Of a stretch of DNA of 22,379 nt, positions 6,531-14,960 are shown one piece after another. This DNA is from a virus. The stretch covers positions 1-22,379 of IMG/VR virus record IMGVR_UViG_3300049846_000879. One strand, 5' to 3'. The translations under genes were made by a program, and so were the position numbers. The notes beneath the pieces are model-generated. The model was given only the letters and a program-made list of their open reading frames with translations, did not search any database and was not told the origin of the DNA. Numbering within the stretch: the first letter of the stretch is position 1; each line of letters opens with the position of its first letter.

Positions 6531-8744
6531 TCATGGTGCTGCGCTTCCAACGATTTGTGACAATAACTCGGCCTGAGGGGGCGATATTTGTCCAGTAGTG
6601 TCTCCAGAAACCATTGAGTTATCGGATCCCTGCGCCACAGGTGAATCTGGCTGGGACTGGGGCGGGGGTGGCGGGATGATTGCGTGTTGTTGCCCATACA
6701 AGAATCCTATATGCTTTTGCTGATGTTTCAAAATATCTTCTTGCTGATCTGGCGTTAGTTCTATTCCCATTTGAGCTATAAATCCACTTAATTCCTGTAG
6801 TTTTGCCAAATGCTCTGCATGATTTTGCGTGGGGAAAACATCAAACAGCGGCCTAGACTCTTTAGGCATCAAGAAATACATATTTTCGATGTATTGATCA
6901 TCAATATTTTGCGGTTCAGGCATTGGAGGCACAAGTGCATCAATATCTTCCACATCCAGAGCCTGTAAATATCTTCTGAACGCCTCATCATAAACTTGCG
7001 GTCTGCCCTGGTTTACCGGATTTTGCAATGTTGCTTGTAATTCCGCTTCAGCACGCGCTACTTTTTGTCCCTGTGTCGAATATTTTGGGTCAAAAATAGG
7101 CTGAATCAACATATCATCAGCATAATCAGCGCGAGTAATTGACTCTGGGGAGTTATTTACAACAAATGATGTAACCAGCGGCAGAAACTTTTGATTAATT
7201 TTGTAAATCTTCTGCAGTTCCTCACTGAATGAGTTGGAAATACGCATTTGAACACTGGAAAATTGTTCTAACGCCTGCTCCACCTGAGACAAGATGGCTG
7301 TTGGCTGCATTACTTTTTCGATTGTGCCAGTAGTGGCTTCAGTAGTCGAACCCAAACGCTGTGCGCGAGCATCAAGCTCTTTCATGATCTCCATAAGAGC
7401 AATGTTAGGGCCAGGAAATTTGCCCAACATAATCGAATTGCTCATATCACCAGTGGTATCTGGGATCTTTGTTAGTTTACCAAGAACAAGACGTATTTCG
7501 TCGCCCTCTATTCCCAACTTGTCGCTAATAAACCCAGACATATTGCCTTCATTGGCAAGTGTGGCTGCATCCATACTTTGACGTAACATAATGTTAATGG
7601 AGCTGTTTAAATCGCCAATTGTGTGGCCCAAACCAAGTCCATAAAAACCATCTGGATTCTCTTGATATTTGTAATGGGTGTAGAATTGGTCTTGTTCAAA
7701 ATCTTTTAATGGATTACCAAATTTGTCGGCTTCGTAGTTAATGGTAAGCCTTAAAACTTTGTGGTTGGCCGCATCTATTGTTACCAAATATGGCCTCAGA
7801 AGGCCCTTACCATCTAAATCGAGATACGTTTGTTGCTCAATTAAAACCGCCTGAGCGTCTCGCTTTATCCTTGAATTAACTGGGTTTAGTCCCTGCACTT
7901 CGTTAACTCTTAGATTGTATCTGTCGTCTATTTTAGCGCTAGCCTCTGCTGCAACGGCAGCCTCGGTAAGATATCCAGACAATGCTAATTGTTCAGTTTC
8001 ACCAACTGTAGTGTAAATTACATGACTTTTTCTACGGACATCCTCAATCCTAACCGCTCCAACGTTATAGCTAACGACAAGATCTGTTGGGCGAACGTTA
8101 TCAACTTGGAATTTGCGCTTTTTCTCGCTGAAGTATGTTTTGGTAAAAAAAGATCCATGTACTGCAACTCCCAAGAAAAGAGCATCTTTGTCTTGTTTAT
8201 ATGACCTGTCCTCAAATCCAAGCTGGTAAGACATGTGCCTACCAATTCTCTCGGCCCTATCCTCAAGAACTTTTCTATCCTTTGATGTTCTCCGCATTGG
8301 AATGGCGGAAACAAATGTGTCATTAGGAAAGAATGATTTGTACGTTCTTGATTGAAACTGATTACACGCCTCGGTCAGAATTGGAACCGATTCAGTAGCG
8401 CCCCAATCTCTTTCGGAATCTGCGTTCTCTGCATAATCCTGCTGCATATAAAGTGACAACCAGAAAGCATGTCGCTCAAGCCAATCACTTCTTGATTCTT
8501 CGTCATCTTGAAATCCGTTCCACACTTCCTGCCCAATTTCATTCAATAGGTCTGGATCAAGATCGTTGGCTAAATTATAGGTAGATGCGGCTTGCCTTAC
8601 TTTTCCAGCAAGTTCAGCTTCAGTAAGTCCTTTTAAAAAGGCTTCAGAAACATCATCGTCGGGCGGATCTTGTGCAATGAGCCCGGCTACAGAGTTAAGA
8701 ACTTCCTGATTCTCTTGATCTTGGGCAAGGATTTCGTTTTCCAT
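6531..8744 (-). CDS. Portal protein, P22-like podovirus type
   Basis: 737 residues, close to the roughly 725 residues of P22 portal. The portal is the dodecameric ring at one capsid vertex that passes DNA and docks terminase. Supporting features are a conserved-looking N-terminal region (SDWLERHAFWLSLYM), the segment ATESVPILTEACNQFQSRTY, a helical central part (GLGLGHTIGDLNSSINIMLR; EQALEQFSSVQMRISNSF), and a Pro/Gln-rich flexible tail (IIPPPPPQSQPDSP). GAGAAG lies 8 nt before the ATG. The first 58 nt overlap the end of the glycosyltransferase-DUF115 gene. The whole-protein match is by eye, but size, position and sequence style agree. Confidence 0.82.
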   Translation of the reverse strand: MENEILAQDQENQEVLNSVAGLIAQDPPDDDVSEAFLKGLTEAELAGKVRQAASTYNLANDLDPDLLNEIGQEVWNGFQDDEESRSDWLERHAFWLSLYMQQDYAENADSERDWGATESVPILTEACNQFQSRTYKSFFPNDTFVSAIPMRRTSKDRKVLEDRAERIGRHMSYQLGFEDRSYKQDKDALFLGVAVHGSFFTKTYFSEKKRKFQVDNVRPTDLVVSYNVGAVRIEDVRRKSHVIYTTVGETEQLALSGYLTEAAVAAEASAKIDDRYNLRVNEVQGLNPVNSRIKRDAQAVLIEQQTYLDLDGKGLLRPYLVTIDAANHKVLRLTINYEADKFGNPLKDFEQDQFYTHYKYQENPDGFYGLGLGHTIGDLNSSINIMLRQSMDAATLANEGNMSGFISDKLGIEGDEIRLVLGKLTKIPDTTGDMSNSIMLGKFPGPNIALMEIMKELDARAQRLGSTTEATTGTIEKVMQPTAILSQVEQALEQFSSVQMRISNSFSEELQKIYKINQKFLPLVTSFVVNNSPESITRADYADDMLIQPIFDPKYSTQGQKVARAEAELQATLQNPVNQGRPQVYDEAFRRYLQALDVEDIDALVPPMPEPQNIDDQYIENMYFLMPKESRPLFDVFPTQNHAEHLAKLQELSGFIAQMGIELTPDQQEDILKHQQKHIGFLYGQQHAIIPPPPPQSQPDSPVAQGSDNSMVSGDTTGQISPPQAELLSQIVGSAAP

Positions 8745-10360
8745 TTAAATAACTTCTCATAATGAACGGGATGCGCTTTGCTTATTTTATACTTTAATTG
8801 GTTGTGGCGCAAATTCGCTATTTTTCTTGCATTTACAAGGAACGGAACAATTCCCTCTCCCTCAGCTTCTATATCCCATTTGCCAGACTCAACAATAATT
8901 CTAAATTCCTCAAACTGAGCCATTAACTGCGGCTCGGAGAAAAATGTCTTTTTCATTGGATGTAGTGGATGATTAAGGCTTACGCTAAATTCCAAATACT
9001 TTGGCTGCCCTATCTCATCCTTTGCATTAAGATCTGGCTTGTCTGGGAATGACAACTCATATCCGTAAAGTTTAAATTTCCTAAATCCAAGGTGCTCCAA
9101 TAGGTACATTCCCCTGGTTGCCGTAGCGCTTCCACCGGAAATGATGGCATCCGGTTGCTTTTCAGTTAGCACGTGCTCTCCAGCGCCTACGGAAGCATGG
9201 TATCCCCATATCGTGCATCCTCTTTCCAAGAGTGTTTTTGTTACCTGGGGGTTAACCTGCGACGCAACAATCCATAAAACATTCGGATCAGCGTCTTTCA
9301 CGAAGTCGGCGACGTGTGGCCTTGGGTCAAGAAGTATGCAGGCGTATGGGGTTATGCCTGCATTTTTCAACCTGGTTAGTGAATGTTTAACAGCGAATAT
9401 CTTTCTTCCCGCTTCAACTTCTTTTAAAACATCTTCCGCAACAAAATGCGGCCCAGCAGAAACTACAACAACTCTCTCATCGTTTGGCAAGCACTCCCTT
9501 ACCCAGTTTTTAATAAGTTTCTGGTTTTCTTCAATCTGCGCACGCAGCACCTCATCGGGCAAGCTATTCTTGGTCTGGATCTGTATATTTGAACCATTGT
9601 TCAATCTTGGCATTATTTGATTCTGCTGCAAAAGCTGCTGCTTTGCCATCGGCCCCTTGTAATGTGTTGACCATTTACCCATGGGCGAGTGGGGCCAAAT
9701 TTCCATACCGGGCTTATCGGCAGTAAGGTTTGTTTTGTTAGTAAATTCAATTTGGTCAAAAACCCAGGAGTCGTGCCACTCCTTCATTTGCAAAATGGCG
9801 TCGGTAATATATTGGAGGTGCCATGTCTTAATTATATCTGCTCCGCCATTTTCCAAATCAAATGCCAGCCACCCACACTCGCTATGCGGCCAGTCTTTGC
9901 GACCAAGATAAGCTACTGCGTCGCCTTCTTTGGGTAGGCATTCTTTAAGCTCATCATGCGATACTGGCTTTGTAGTATGCACATCAGCGTCAAGCCAAAT
10001 TAGGTATCGTGGTAAATCTTTGACACCATCGGACTTTGCCTTTTCTACCAAATCTAAAGCATTTTGGATTGCGAATACTTTGTGACAGAAACGAACCGGC
10101 TGTTTACGATAATTTTGCGGATCTTCCTTATCTTTATTGCGATCAATAAAATCTTGATGGTCTACCTTACGTCCGACCATAACAATATCGCAATCTTTGC
10201 GAAGTATTGGCGCTAACGATTGATTGATATCGTTGTTGTCTAACTGAACAATAAGCGGGACATCTTTTGGCCAATATTGGACAAATGATTCCAGCATCTT
10301 CTTGGCGTAAACATCAAACATTTCGTTTGGAAAGGTGGTTATTACTGCAATGTTGCTCAT
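8687..10360 (-). CDS. GT-A-type glycosyltransferase fused to DUF115/MptE-like domain
   Basis: 557 residues in two parts. Residues about 1-250 look like a GT-A glycosyltransferase: a start such as NIAVITTFPNEMFDVYAKK and a DAD metal/nucleotide-sugar motif at 124-126 in YLIWLDADVHTTKP. Residues about 265-440 match the DUF115/MptE-like group: VVVVSAGPHFVAEDV, then FAVKHSLTRLKNAGITPYA and SGGSATATRGMYLLEHLGF. DUF115 domains also occur in Maf proteins that add nonulosonic sugars to flagellin. The acceptor here cannot be known; host surface glycan, flagellin or virion protein are options. The start overlaps the methyltransferase stop by 4 nt and its end overlaps the portal gene by 58 nt. Confidence 0.78.
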   Translation of the reverse strand: MSNIAVITTFPNEMFDVYAKKMLESFVQYWPKDVPLIVQLDNNDINQSLAPILRKDCDIVMVGRKVDHQDFIDRNKDKEDPQNYRKQPVRFCHKVFAIQNALDLVEKAKSDGVKDLPRYLIWLDADVHTTKPVSHDELKECLPKEGDAVAYLGRKDWPHSECGWLAFDLENGGADIIKTWHLQYITDAILQMKEWHDSWVFDQIEFTNKTNLTADKPGMEIWPHSPMGKWSTHYKGPMAKQQLLQQNQIMPRLNNGSNIQIQTKNSLPDEVLRAQIEENQKLIKNWVRECLPNDERVVVVSAGPHFVAEDVLKEVEAGRKIFAVKHSLTRLKNAGITPYACILLDPRPHVADFVKDADPNVLWIVASQVNPQVTKTLLERGCTIWGYHASVGAGEHVLTEKQPDAIISGGSATATRGMYLLEHLGFRKFKLYGYELSFPDKPDLNAKDEIGQPKYLEFSVSLNHPLHPMKKTFFSEPQLMAQFEEFRIIVESGKWDIEAEGEGIVPFLVNARKIANLRHNQLKYKISKAHPVHYEKLFKWKTKSLPKIKRIRKFLTL

Positions 10361-10938
10361 ACTACCTCAATAATGCCAAAACCCATTGTCTTTGAATTGA
10401 TGACTTCGTAATGTTTTAAATGGCAAACTATATTACAGTATTCATTGTAAGCCATTTTCACTTCAGGCAAGCAAATGTCATGAAAGATGACATACTTTTT
10501 AGCTAGTGGGGCGTAAAATCTAGCGTCAGTTATTGCGTTCTTATAGCTATGGCCAGCATCAATCAAAACTACATCATACTTGTCTGTAATTTCAGCTAAT
10601 GTATTAGGATCATTACTATCTGCATGAATTCCATGTGGTCGTGTAATTCCTAAAGATGCAAGTTTATCTAAAACCTCATCTCTTGCTGGCGTGGTATGTT
10701 TTTCGCCAAGATCAACGTAAGTAATTTTACTCCACGGCTTTACAGCTTGCGATAGGACGTAAAGTGAATTTCCCTCAGCAGTTCCTATCTCTAGGTACGA
10801 CTCACAACCCTGAATAAGGTTATAAACGTGCTCTAGCTCATTGTAATCTTGCACAATGGGAATTGCTAAGCGGCGCGACCGTTCTTGCAGATCTTTCCAC
10901 AAATCATCAAATGCTGGCGGTGATGTTCTTGTTGTCAT
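10357..10938 (-). CDS. Class I SAM-dependent methyltransferase (Methyltransf_24-like)
   Basis: 193 residues with a complete class I core. Motif I is YLEIGTAEGNSL (about residues 48-59), where SAM binds. An acidic residue ends strand 2 (ITYVDLGEK, D76). DVVLIDAGHSY (122-132) and IFHD (151-154) match the pattern in Methyltransf_24 enzymes and sugar-modifying methyltransferases. The substrate is unknown; its neighbours (cupin, nucleotidylyltransferase, glycosyltransferases) point to a sugar or glycan. It overlaps both neighbours by 4 nt, so it is probably made from one polycistronic message. Confidence 0.85.
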   Translation of the reverse strand: MTTRTSPPAFDDLWKDLQERSRRLAIPIVQDYNELEHVYNLIQGCESYLEIGTAEGNSLYVLSQAVKPWSKITYVDLGEKHTTPARDEVLDKLASLGITRPHGIHADSNDPNTLAEITDKYDVVLIDAGHSYKNAITDARFYAPLAKKYVIFHDICLPEVKMAYNEYCNIVCHLKHYEVINSKTMGFGIIEVV

Positions 10939-11252
10939 TTTCTTTCTATATCCTCCTCACTGCAAATTCTGCCAAACTGGCATTCTAGTACCCAAGTTGG
11001 CGTAATAGCGCTATATTTATGCCAAGTACCAGCATCTATAAGTGCGTATTCTCCTGCGGCAACACCATAAGTTTCTCCACCATTGCCAGTCATTATTCCC
11101 TCACCAGACAAAAACAACCAAAGCTCACTTCGATCCTTATGGCGCTGATGCGAACATGACTTACTTCCTCTAAACCTAAGCAACTTAATCTTAAACCACT
11201 TGCGGTCAAAAAGCGTGATGCCATAACCCCACTTATGCTTCTTTAACTGCAT
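10935..11252 (-). CDS. Single-domain cupin, sugar-isomerase-like
   Basis: 105 residues. Two cupin motifs are present: H35-x-x-H38 with E43 in CSHQRHKDRSELWLFLSG, and H78 in IDAGTWHKYSA. These would bind one metal ion in a small beta barrel. The pattern is like the C-terminal cupin of type II phosphomannose isomerase or sugar-epimerase cupins, which suggests work on a sugar phosphate or nucleotide sugar. A regulatory or structural cupin is the alternative. The ATG at 11252 was preferred to TTG at 11258 because AAGGA lies 6 nt before it. It overlaps the preceding gene's end by 20 nt and the next gene by 4 nt. Confidence 0.8.
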   Translation of the reverse strand: MQLKKHKWGYGITLFDRKWFKIKLLRFRGSKSCSHQRHKDRSELWLFLSGEGIMTGNGGETYGVAAGEYALIDAGTWHKYSAITPTWVLECQFGRICSEEDIERK

Positions 11253-11679
11253 TGACAATCCTTCTGATTATTTCTTGGCTACTTTCAACTTTACCGCCGC
11301 CAACGTTAAATAATGATTTGATTTCCATGTTGATGCAAAGATCTAATTCTGGTGTATTGCTTTCCGTTCTATCTCCACCATTAGCAAAATAGTCTGGATA
11401 TATTTCTCTTAAGTTGGCGCAAACCGTTCCGTCATCGTCTTTTGCTATTACAACGTCTTTTACGCCCTTAATCGCTCGCAATATCTCTGCCCTTTGTTCC
11501 CAAGGCTGCAAGTAGTATCCCTTTTTGCGAACAAGCCAGGAATCCGTATTCAAAATAACATAAACATCGCCATAGCGTGCAGCATCCTGAATCATTCTAA
11601 CATGGCCAACATGAAGTGGATCCATCCCTCCGCTAACGCAAATTTTACTTTTTCTTGTTTCTGTAAATTCCGGTTTCAC
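11233..11679 (-). CDS. HxGH nucleotidylyltransferase, HldE/RfaE C-domain-like
   Basis: 148 residues. HVGH at 23-26 in SGGMDPLHVGHVRMI is the nucleotide-binding signature of cytidylyltransferase-type enzymes. NGGDR (100-104) and GGGKVESS (127-134) match the HldE/RfaE adenylyltransferase branch, which activates D-glycero-beta-D-manno-heptose 1-phosphate with ATP for LPS core synthesis. The sugar kinase domain fused to it in bacterial HldE is absent and no separate kinase is seen in the window. A sugar phosphate would have to come from the host. Glycerol-phosphate or other small-alcohol phosphate substrates are alternatives. It overlaps the 2OG oxygenase stop by 4 nt. Confidence 0.85.
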   Translation of the reverse strand: MKPEFTETRKSKICVSGGMDPLHVGHVRMIQDAARYGDVYVILNTDSWLVRKKGYYLQPWEQRAEILRAIKGVKDVVIAKDDDGTVCANLREIYPDYFANGGDRTESNTPELDLCINMEIKSLFNVGGGKVESSQEIIRRIVNAVKEA

Positions 11680-12398
11680 GCAATCTCCAATACAAAGTTA
11701 ACAAGCAATCTTGGCTTATCGGTTACTTCTCTTTGCGTAACCTCATGAACAGAGATCGGAGAATTCACAAAACATACGCAGTAGTTTGCCTCATAGTTTA
11801 TAACGTTATGTGGGGCTACGCACTCATCTTTAATTTGTCTTTTCCCATATTCTTCTGGGATTTTAACAAGTTTATTTACAACAAAATCGCCGCCCGCAAA
11901 ATCTTCTGAATCCCGCATATAAAGCATTGCCGCCCATACTTCCTTTGGATGATCAAGATGCGGAGCACTAACGGTGCTTTTTTCTTTTACTGGCGTGTTT
12001 ATTCCAACCAAACAATCCAAGTAAATATCCGCAACATCCCTTCCCCTCATGCCAACTTTCATTTTTTCAAAATTATACTGAGGATGATATTGTTTTAAAT
12101 GTTTTCCAAACTTTGCAATAATCACATCGTAAAACGCCTTTGAAGTATGATACTCAATAAACTCTTTCCATATCTGCGGCGGTGACTGTTCTAAAGAGTC
12201 TACAGCAGGAACATCAACCCTCTTGTTGTTTTCGTTTATTTTTTTACCGGCAATCTTACGCCAATCAGGGCGAGAGGCCATAAGTGAGTGATACACAGAA
12301 GGAGATAAACACCTAGTAGTATATGCGTACGGGTATGGCACATCGCGCACCTCGCAGATATTAGTTAGTATGTTATGCGTATCGCTGAAGTATTTCAT
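11676..12398 (-). CDS. 2-oxoglutarate/Fe(II)-dependent oxygenase
   Basis: 240 residues. The iron-binding triad is visible: H147-x-D149 in SAPHLDHPKEVW and H218 in NSPISVHEVTQ. R230 in KPRLLVNF would bind 2-oxoglutarate. FAGGDFVV (167-174) is the strand typical of the double-stranded beta-helix fold. Such enzymes hydroxylate or otherwise oxidise a C-H bond using O2 and 2-oxoglutarate, and occur often in phage sugar clusters. The substrate is unknown; context favours a sugar or a surface-linked group. It starts within the end of the methyltransferase gene (26-nt overlap). Confidence 0.83.
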   Translation of the reverse strand: MKYFSDTHNILTNICEVRDVPYPYAYTTRCLSPSVYHSLMASRPDWRKIAGKKINENNKRVDVPAVDSLEQSPPQIWKEFIEYHTSKAFYDVIIAKFGKHLKQYHPQYNFEKMKVGMRGRDVADIYLDCLVGINTPVKEKSTVSAPHLDHPKEVWAAMLYMRDSEDFAGGDFVVNKLVKIPEEYGKRQIKDECVAPHNVINYEANYCVCFVNSPISVHEVTQREVTDKPRLLVNFVLEIA

Positions 12399-13044
12399 TG
12401 TTTGCTATATCTGGTACGTATCGTTTCTGAAATGGCTTCTTAAATGCGGCATCGTGTTTCTTTTGAAACGCCGCATAAATAAACAACCGTGTTTTGCCAC
12501 GAGATAAATCTTCAAGTTCCTGCTGGCCGCGCTCAAGAACAATTTTATCGAACGATAGATTGGCACAATTGCCCTCTCTGTCGCCGATCTTTAAAAAAAG
12601 CAGTCTATAATCATTAGCCGTAGCTAAAGCCTCAAACAAGATTGGACAATAGTTATAAAACCCGTGATTGGGCCACGGTGCGAACGGTAGATGGTGAAAC
12701 ATTACTCCACCAACCTTGCAGCAATCGTGTATTGTTTCAAAAATTCTTCCCTGATCAAAGCAATGTTCGGACGTGCCGATATTTGTAACCAGGCTTGCTT
12801 GCGTTTCGTGCTTATACGGCTCGTTAAGGTCAACTTGCTTTGTGTACTTGGTGCTATTGATATCTAGCGCTATGTAGTCTTTAAAACCGTTTTTAATGTA
12901 GAAGTCGTAAGTAGAATCGGCTTTGAATATGTGGCTGGATGTGTAACGTTGACTTCCAAGCTCTAAGATTAGATCCTTGTCTGGTAACTCTACGTTGCTC
13001 AATATATCTAAAATGCTAATTGCCGATGCTGGATTGAATGTCAC
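12373..13044 (-). CDS. Class I SAM-dependent methyltransferase-like protein
   Basis: 223 residues. A class I methyltransferase core is recognisable: a motif-I-like LILELGSQRYTSS (less Gly-rich than usual), a strand-2 acidic end in YIALDIN, and a motif IV/V-like stretch LVTNIGTSEHCFDQGRIF followed by CCKVGGVMFHHLPF. The last part after motif V matches methyltransferases that report the reaction in a final strand. The weak motif I means binding of SAM is likely but not certain. It lies between epimerase and 2OG oxygenase genes, with a 4-nt overlap to the epimerase stop, so a sugar or lipid-linked substrate is inferred. Confidence 0.7.
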   Translation of the reverse strand: MTFNPASAISILDILSNVELPDKDLILELGSQRYTSSHIFKADSTYDFYIKNGFKDYIALDINSTKYTKQVDLNEPYKHETQASLVTNIGTSEHCFDQGRIFETIHDCCKVGGVMFHHLPFAPWPNHGFYNYCPILFEALATANDYRLLFLKIGDREGNCANLSFDKIVLERGQQELEDLSRGKTRLFIYAAFQKKHDAAFKKPFQKRYVPDIANNEILQRYA

Positions 13045-14120
13045 AGTTTTTCTCTCCAGGTTCTTGGTAGCTTGTCAGATTCGATCTCAATCGGGAACGA
13101 ATAGTCAAATATCTTTGGTTTCATTGCTGCTGCCATTTCGGCAATGCAATCTTCTAGCGATTGTTGCGGCTCAAAACCAAGAAGCCTGCGTGCTTTGTCG
13201 CTAGAGCAGTATGCCTCTTTAACTGTGTCGGTAACTGGGCGTGGTGGCAGATATACGCGCTCTGTCACAATCCCAGTTACCTTCTCGCACAGGCTTAGCA
13301 ACTCATTAATCGTAATCTCTCCACCATCCGGACCGATGTTTACAACTTCTCCATCTGCGGCCCCATCAACCATTTTTACAAGTGAGTGAAGGCAATCCTT
13401 TACTGGAGAAAAACAACGTTTCTGATTTCCATCGCCATAAATATAAACGGGCAAACCAAGTTTTAGACGGTTTAAGAAAATTGAAACCACGTTCCGATAC
13501 GGAGTTATCTCTTGCTTTGTACCTATGATGTTGTGTGGTACTGCAGTTGTCCATTTTACGTCGTGCGTTTCGCATAAAACTTTAAGAGTTTGTTCGGCGG
13601 CTACTTTTGCAATCCCGTATGGATCGATTGGCTTGGTTTCATGGCTCTCTCTAAATGGCAAATCAATTTTAGCTGAATTATTGCTTGTTCTATCTTCCTC
13701 ATTCCAGCAAGTCATTTGTCCGTTACCATACCTAGCCATGCTACTCATATTAACAATTCGCTTGGCACCAGCAGCAATAGCGGCGCTAAATACTGAAACC
13801 GAGGCTTCGTAGATATTCTTAGTAATGAACGACGGGCTAAAAACGCTGAAACCCTCAGCAGCAGTAGCAGCACAATGCACCACAACATCAGGTTTAATTA
13901 AAGAAAGCGCCTCTTTCAAACTATTAAATTCCCTGCAGTCAAGGCCCCTCCTGCTTCCGTCCGGCATATTAAAATAGGTAAATCTAGCTTTAGCTGGAAT
14001 ATTTTTAAAATCGCCGCAAATAAAGTTATCATTGCCATGTACTTCATGACCATCAGCTATTAACGCATCAGCTAAATGCGATCCTAGAAATCCCGCTATT
14101 CCTGTTATAAAAATTTTCAC
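13041..14120 (-). CDS. NAD-dependent epimerase/dehydratase (extended SDR)
   Basis: 359 residues from a GTG start. The NAD(P) motif is GIAGFLG (7-13). The extended SDR active site is visible: serines in VNMSSMARYG (126-127) and YGIAK (Y168, K172). The rest of the Rossmann and substrate domains follow, with LPPRPV-type and YCSSDKARRLLGFEP segments typical of UDP-glucose 4-epimerase-like enzymes. It would interconvert or dehydrate a nucleotide sugar; the exact substrate cannot be read from sequence. The GTG overlaps the stop of the 45-residue gene by 4 nt (GTGA), which supports that unusual start. Confidence 0.87.
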   Translation of the reverse strand: MKIFITGIAGFLGSHLADALIADGHEVHGNDNFICGDFKNIPAKARFTYFNMPDGSRRGLDCREFNSLKEALSLIKPDVVVHCAATAAEGFSVFSPSFITKNIYEASVSVFSAAIAAGAKRIVNMSSMARYGNGQMTCWNEEDRTSNNSAKIDLPFRESHETKPIDPYGIAKVAAEQTLKVLCETHDVKWTTAVPHNIIGTKQEITPYRNVVSIFLNRLKLGLPVYIYGDGNQKRCFSPVKDCLHSLVKMVDGAADGEVVNIGPDGGEITINELLSLCEKVTGIVTERVYLPPRPVTDTVKEAYCSSDKARRLLGFEPQQSLEDCIAEMAAAMKPKIFDYSFPIEIESDKLPRTWREKL

Positions 14121-14254
14121 TTCTTTTTCTTTTTCTCAACGCCTTTAATGGTTCCTTTATTCGCTGAAGCGTAAAAAACGCTTTCGCCCTTCTTTGCGCC
14201 ATATTCTTTCTTCATAGCTGTTTTGATCTTTTTACCTTTTTTAGTTAGAGGCAT
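14117..14254 (-). CDS. Small Lys-rich phage protein (45 aa)
   Basis: A short gene: ATG at 14254 with an AAGGAG ribosome site 5 nt upstream, stop TGA at 14117-14119. The stop overlaps the GTG of the epimerase by 4 nt, which argues it is translated and couples to it. It begins MPLTKKGKKIKTAMKKEYG and ends in a run of lysines; the middle is GAKKGESVFYASANKGTIKG. I recall similar small Lys-rich proteins near head genes in environmental phages, which supports a real gene. A DNA- or RNA-contact role is possible from charge alone. It overlaps the preceding glycosyltransferase end by 14 nt. Confidence 0.75.
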   Translation of the reverse strand: MPLTKKGKKIKTAMKKEYGAKKGESVFYASANKGTIKGVEKKKKK

Positions 14255-14960
14255 ACCATCTCCTTATGTTTGAATTGTTAATAAAACTTGCTAGCTTCTG
14301 CTTTTCTAAAGCAAGGTAGTTACTGCACTTAGAAAAAACATAACTGTCCCTTCTGTTCCACTCTTGCGCCCTAATTCCACTATGCGTAGCATCGGCAATT
14401 CCCTTATCGCTTGGCTTGATATGCGCCAATTCGTAGTTCTTTAAATGCGTGAAGCAGCCATTAGCTTTTGCTATATCCACAGTCCAAGTATCGCAATACC
14501 AATGCAAAAAAATAGGCGGGAGAAAATAGCCCATAGTCTCAATATATTCCCGTGTAACGATTGGATGTGGAGTGCCATCTTTATCGCGACTATCCTGAAA
14601 GTGATATACATGGACTTTATTTTTAAGCGCATTGTAGTGCTCTAGTAATTCTTTGTCCCAAAGAGGAGTTGTAAAAACGATGTCATCGCTGCCAAGCATA
14701 AACAATTTGTTATCCTTATTCTGCAATGCCAGATCGCAAAGATCATTCCACTTTTGTACTGTCGGTAGCCATTCTTGCGTAGACCATTGAGTAACGCCAG
14801 GCCAATATCCAGCTAAGTTGAATTGATATTGTTTTGATTCATCCTTTTGATACATCAAATAAACGTTGGGAAGATTCTCCGCAGTTTTTGAAATGCTATC
14901 AAGCAGCTTTTTGCATCCTTCCGGCCTTCCCTTGCTGGGAACTAGGATAGCTATGTTCAT
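14241..14960 (-). CDS. GT-A-like glycosyltransferase
   Basis: 239 residues. The first strand MNIAILVPSKGRPEG is typical of GT2-like enzymes. FMLGSDDIVF (residues 87-96) carries SDD at the usual DxD position. A later stretch (FLHWYCDTWTVDIAKANG) includes an acceptor-side W/D region. It probably transfers a sugar from a nucleotide donor. The ATG at 14960 was chosen over an upstream in-frame start at 15032 because it overlaps the small membrane gene's stop by 4 nt (ATGA). The acceptor is unknown. Confidence 0.72.
   Translation of the reverse strand: MNIAILVPSKGRPEGCKKLLDSISKTAENLPNVYLMYQKDESKQYQFNLAGYWPGVTQWSTQEWLPTVQKWNDLCDLALQNKDNKLFMLGSDDIVFTTPLWDKELLEHYNALKNKVHVYHFQDSRDKDGTPHPIVTREYIETMGYFLPPIFLHWYCDTWTVDIAKANGCFTHLKNYELAHIKPSDKGIADATHSGIRAQEWNRRDSYVFSKCSNYLALEKQKLASFINNSNIRRWYASN

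Noticed and set aside
6464-6697. 77-codon minus-strand frame bridging portal end and GNAT-like gene
   Set aside because: Most lies inside the portal in another frame, with Pro/His/Arg-rich content typical of a shadow. Only the last part fills the 50-nt gap, and no start with a ribosome site was found.
9141-9620. 159-codon plus-strand frame opposite the GT-DUF115 gene
   Set aside because: It is the antisense of a strongly supported protein and shows Cys/Ser-rich shadow composition with no ribosome site.
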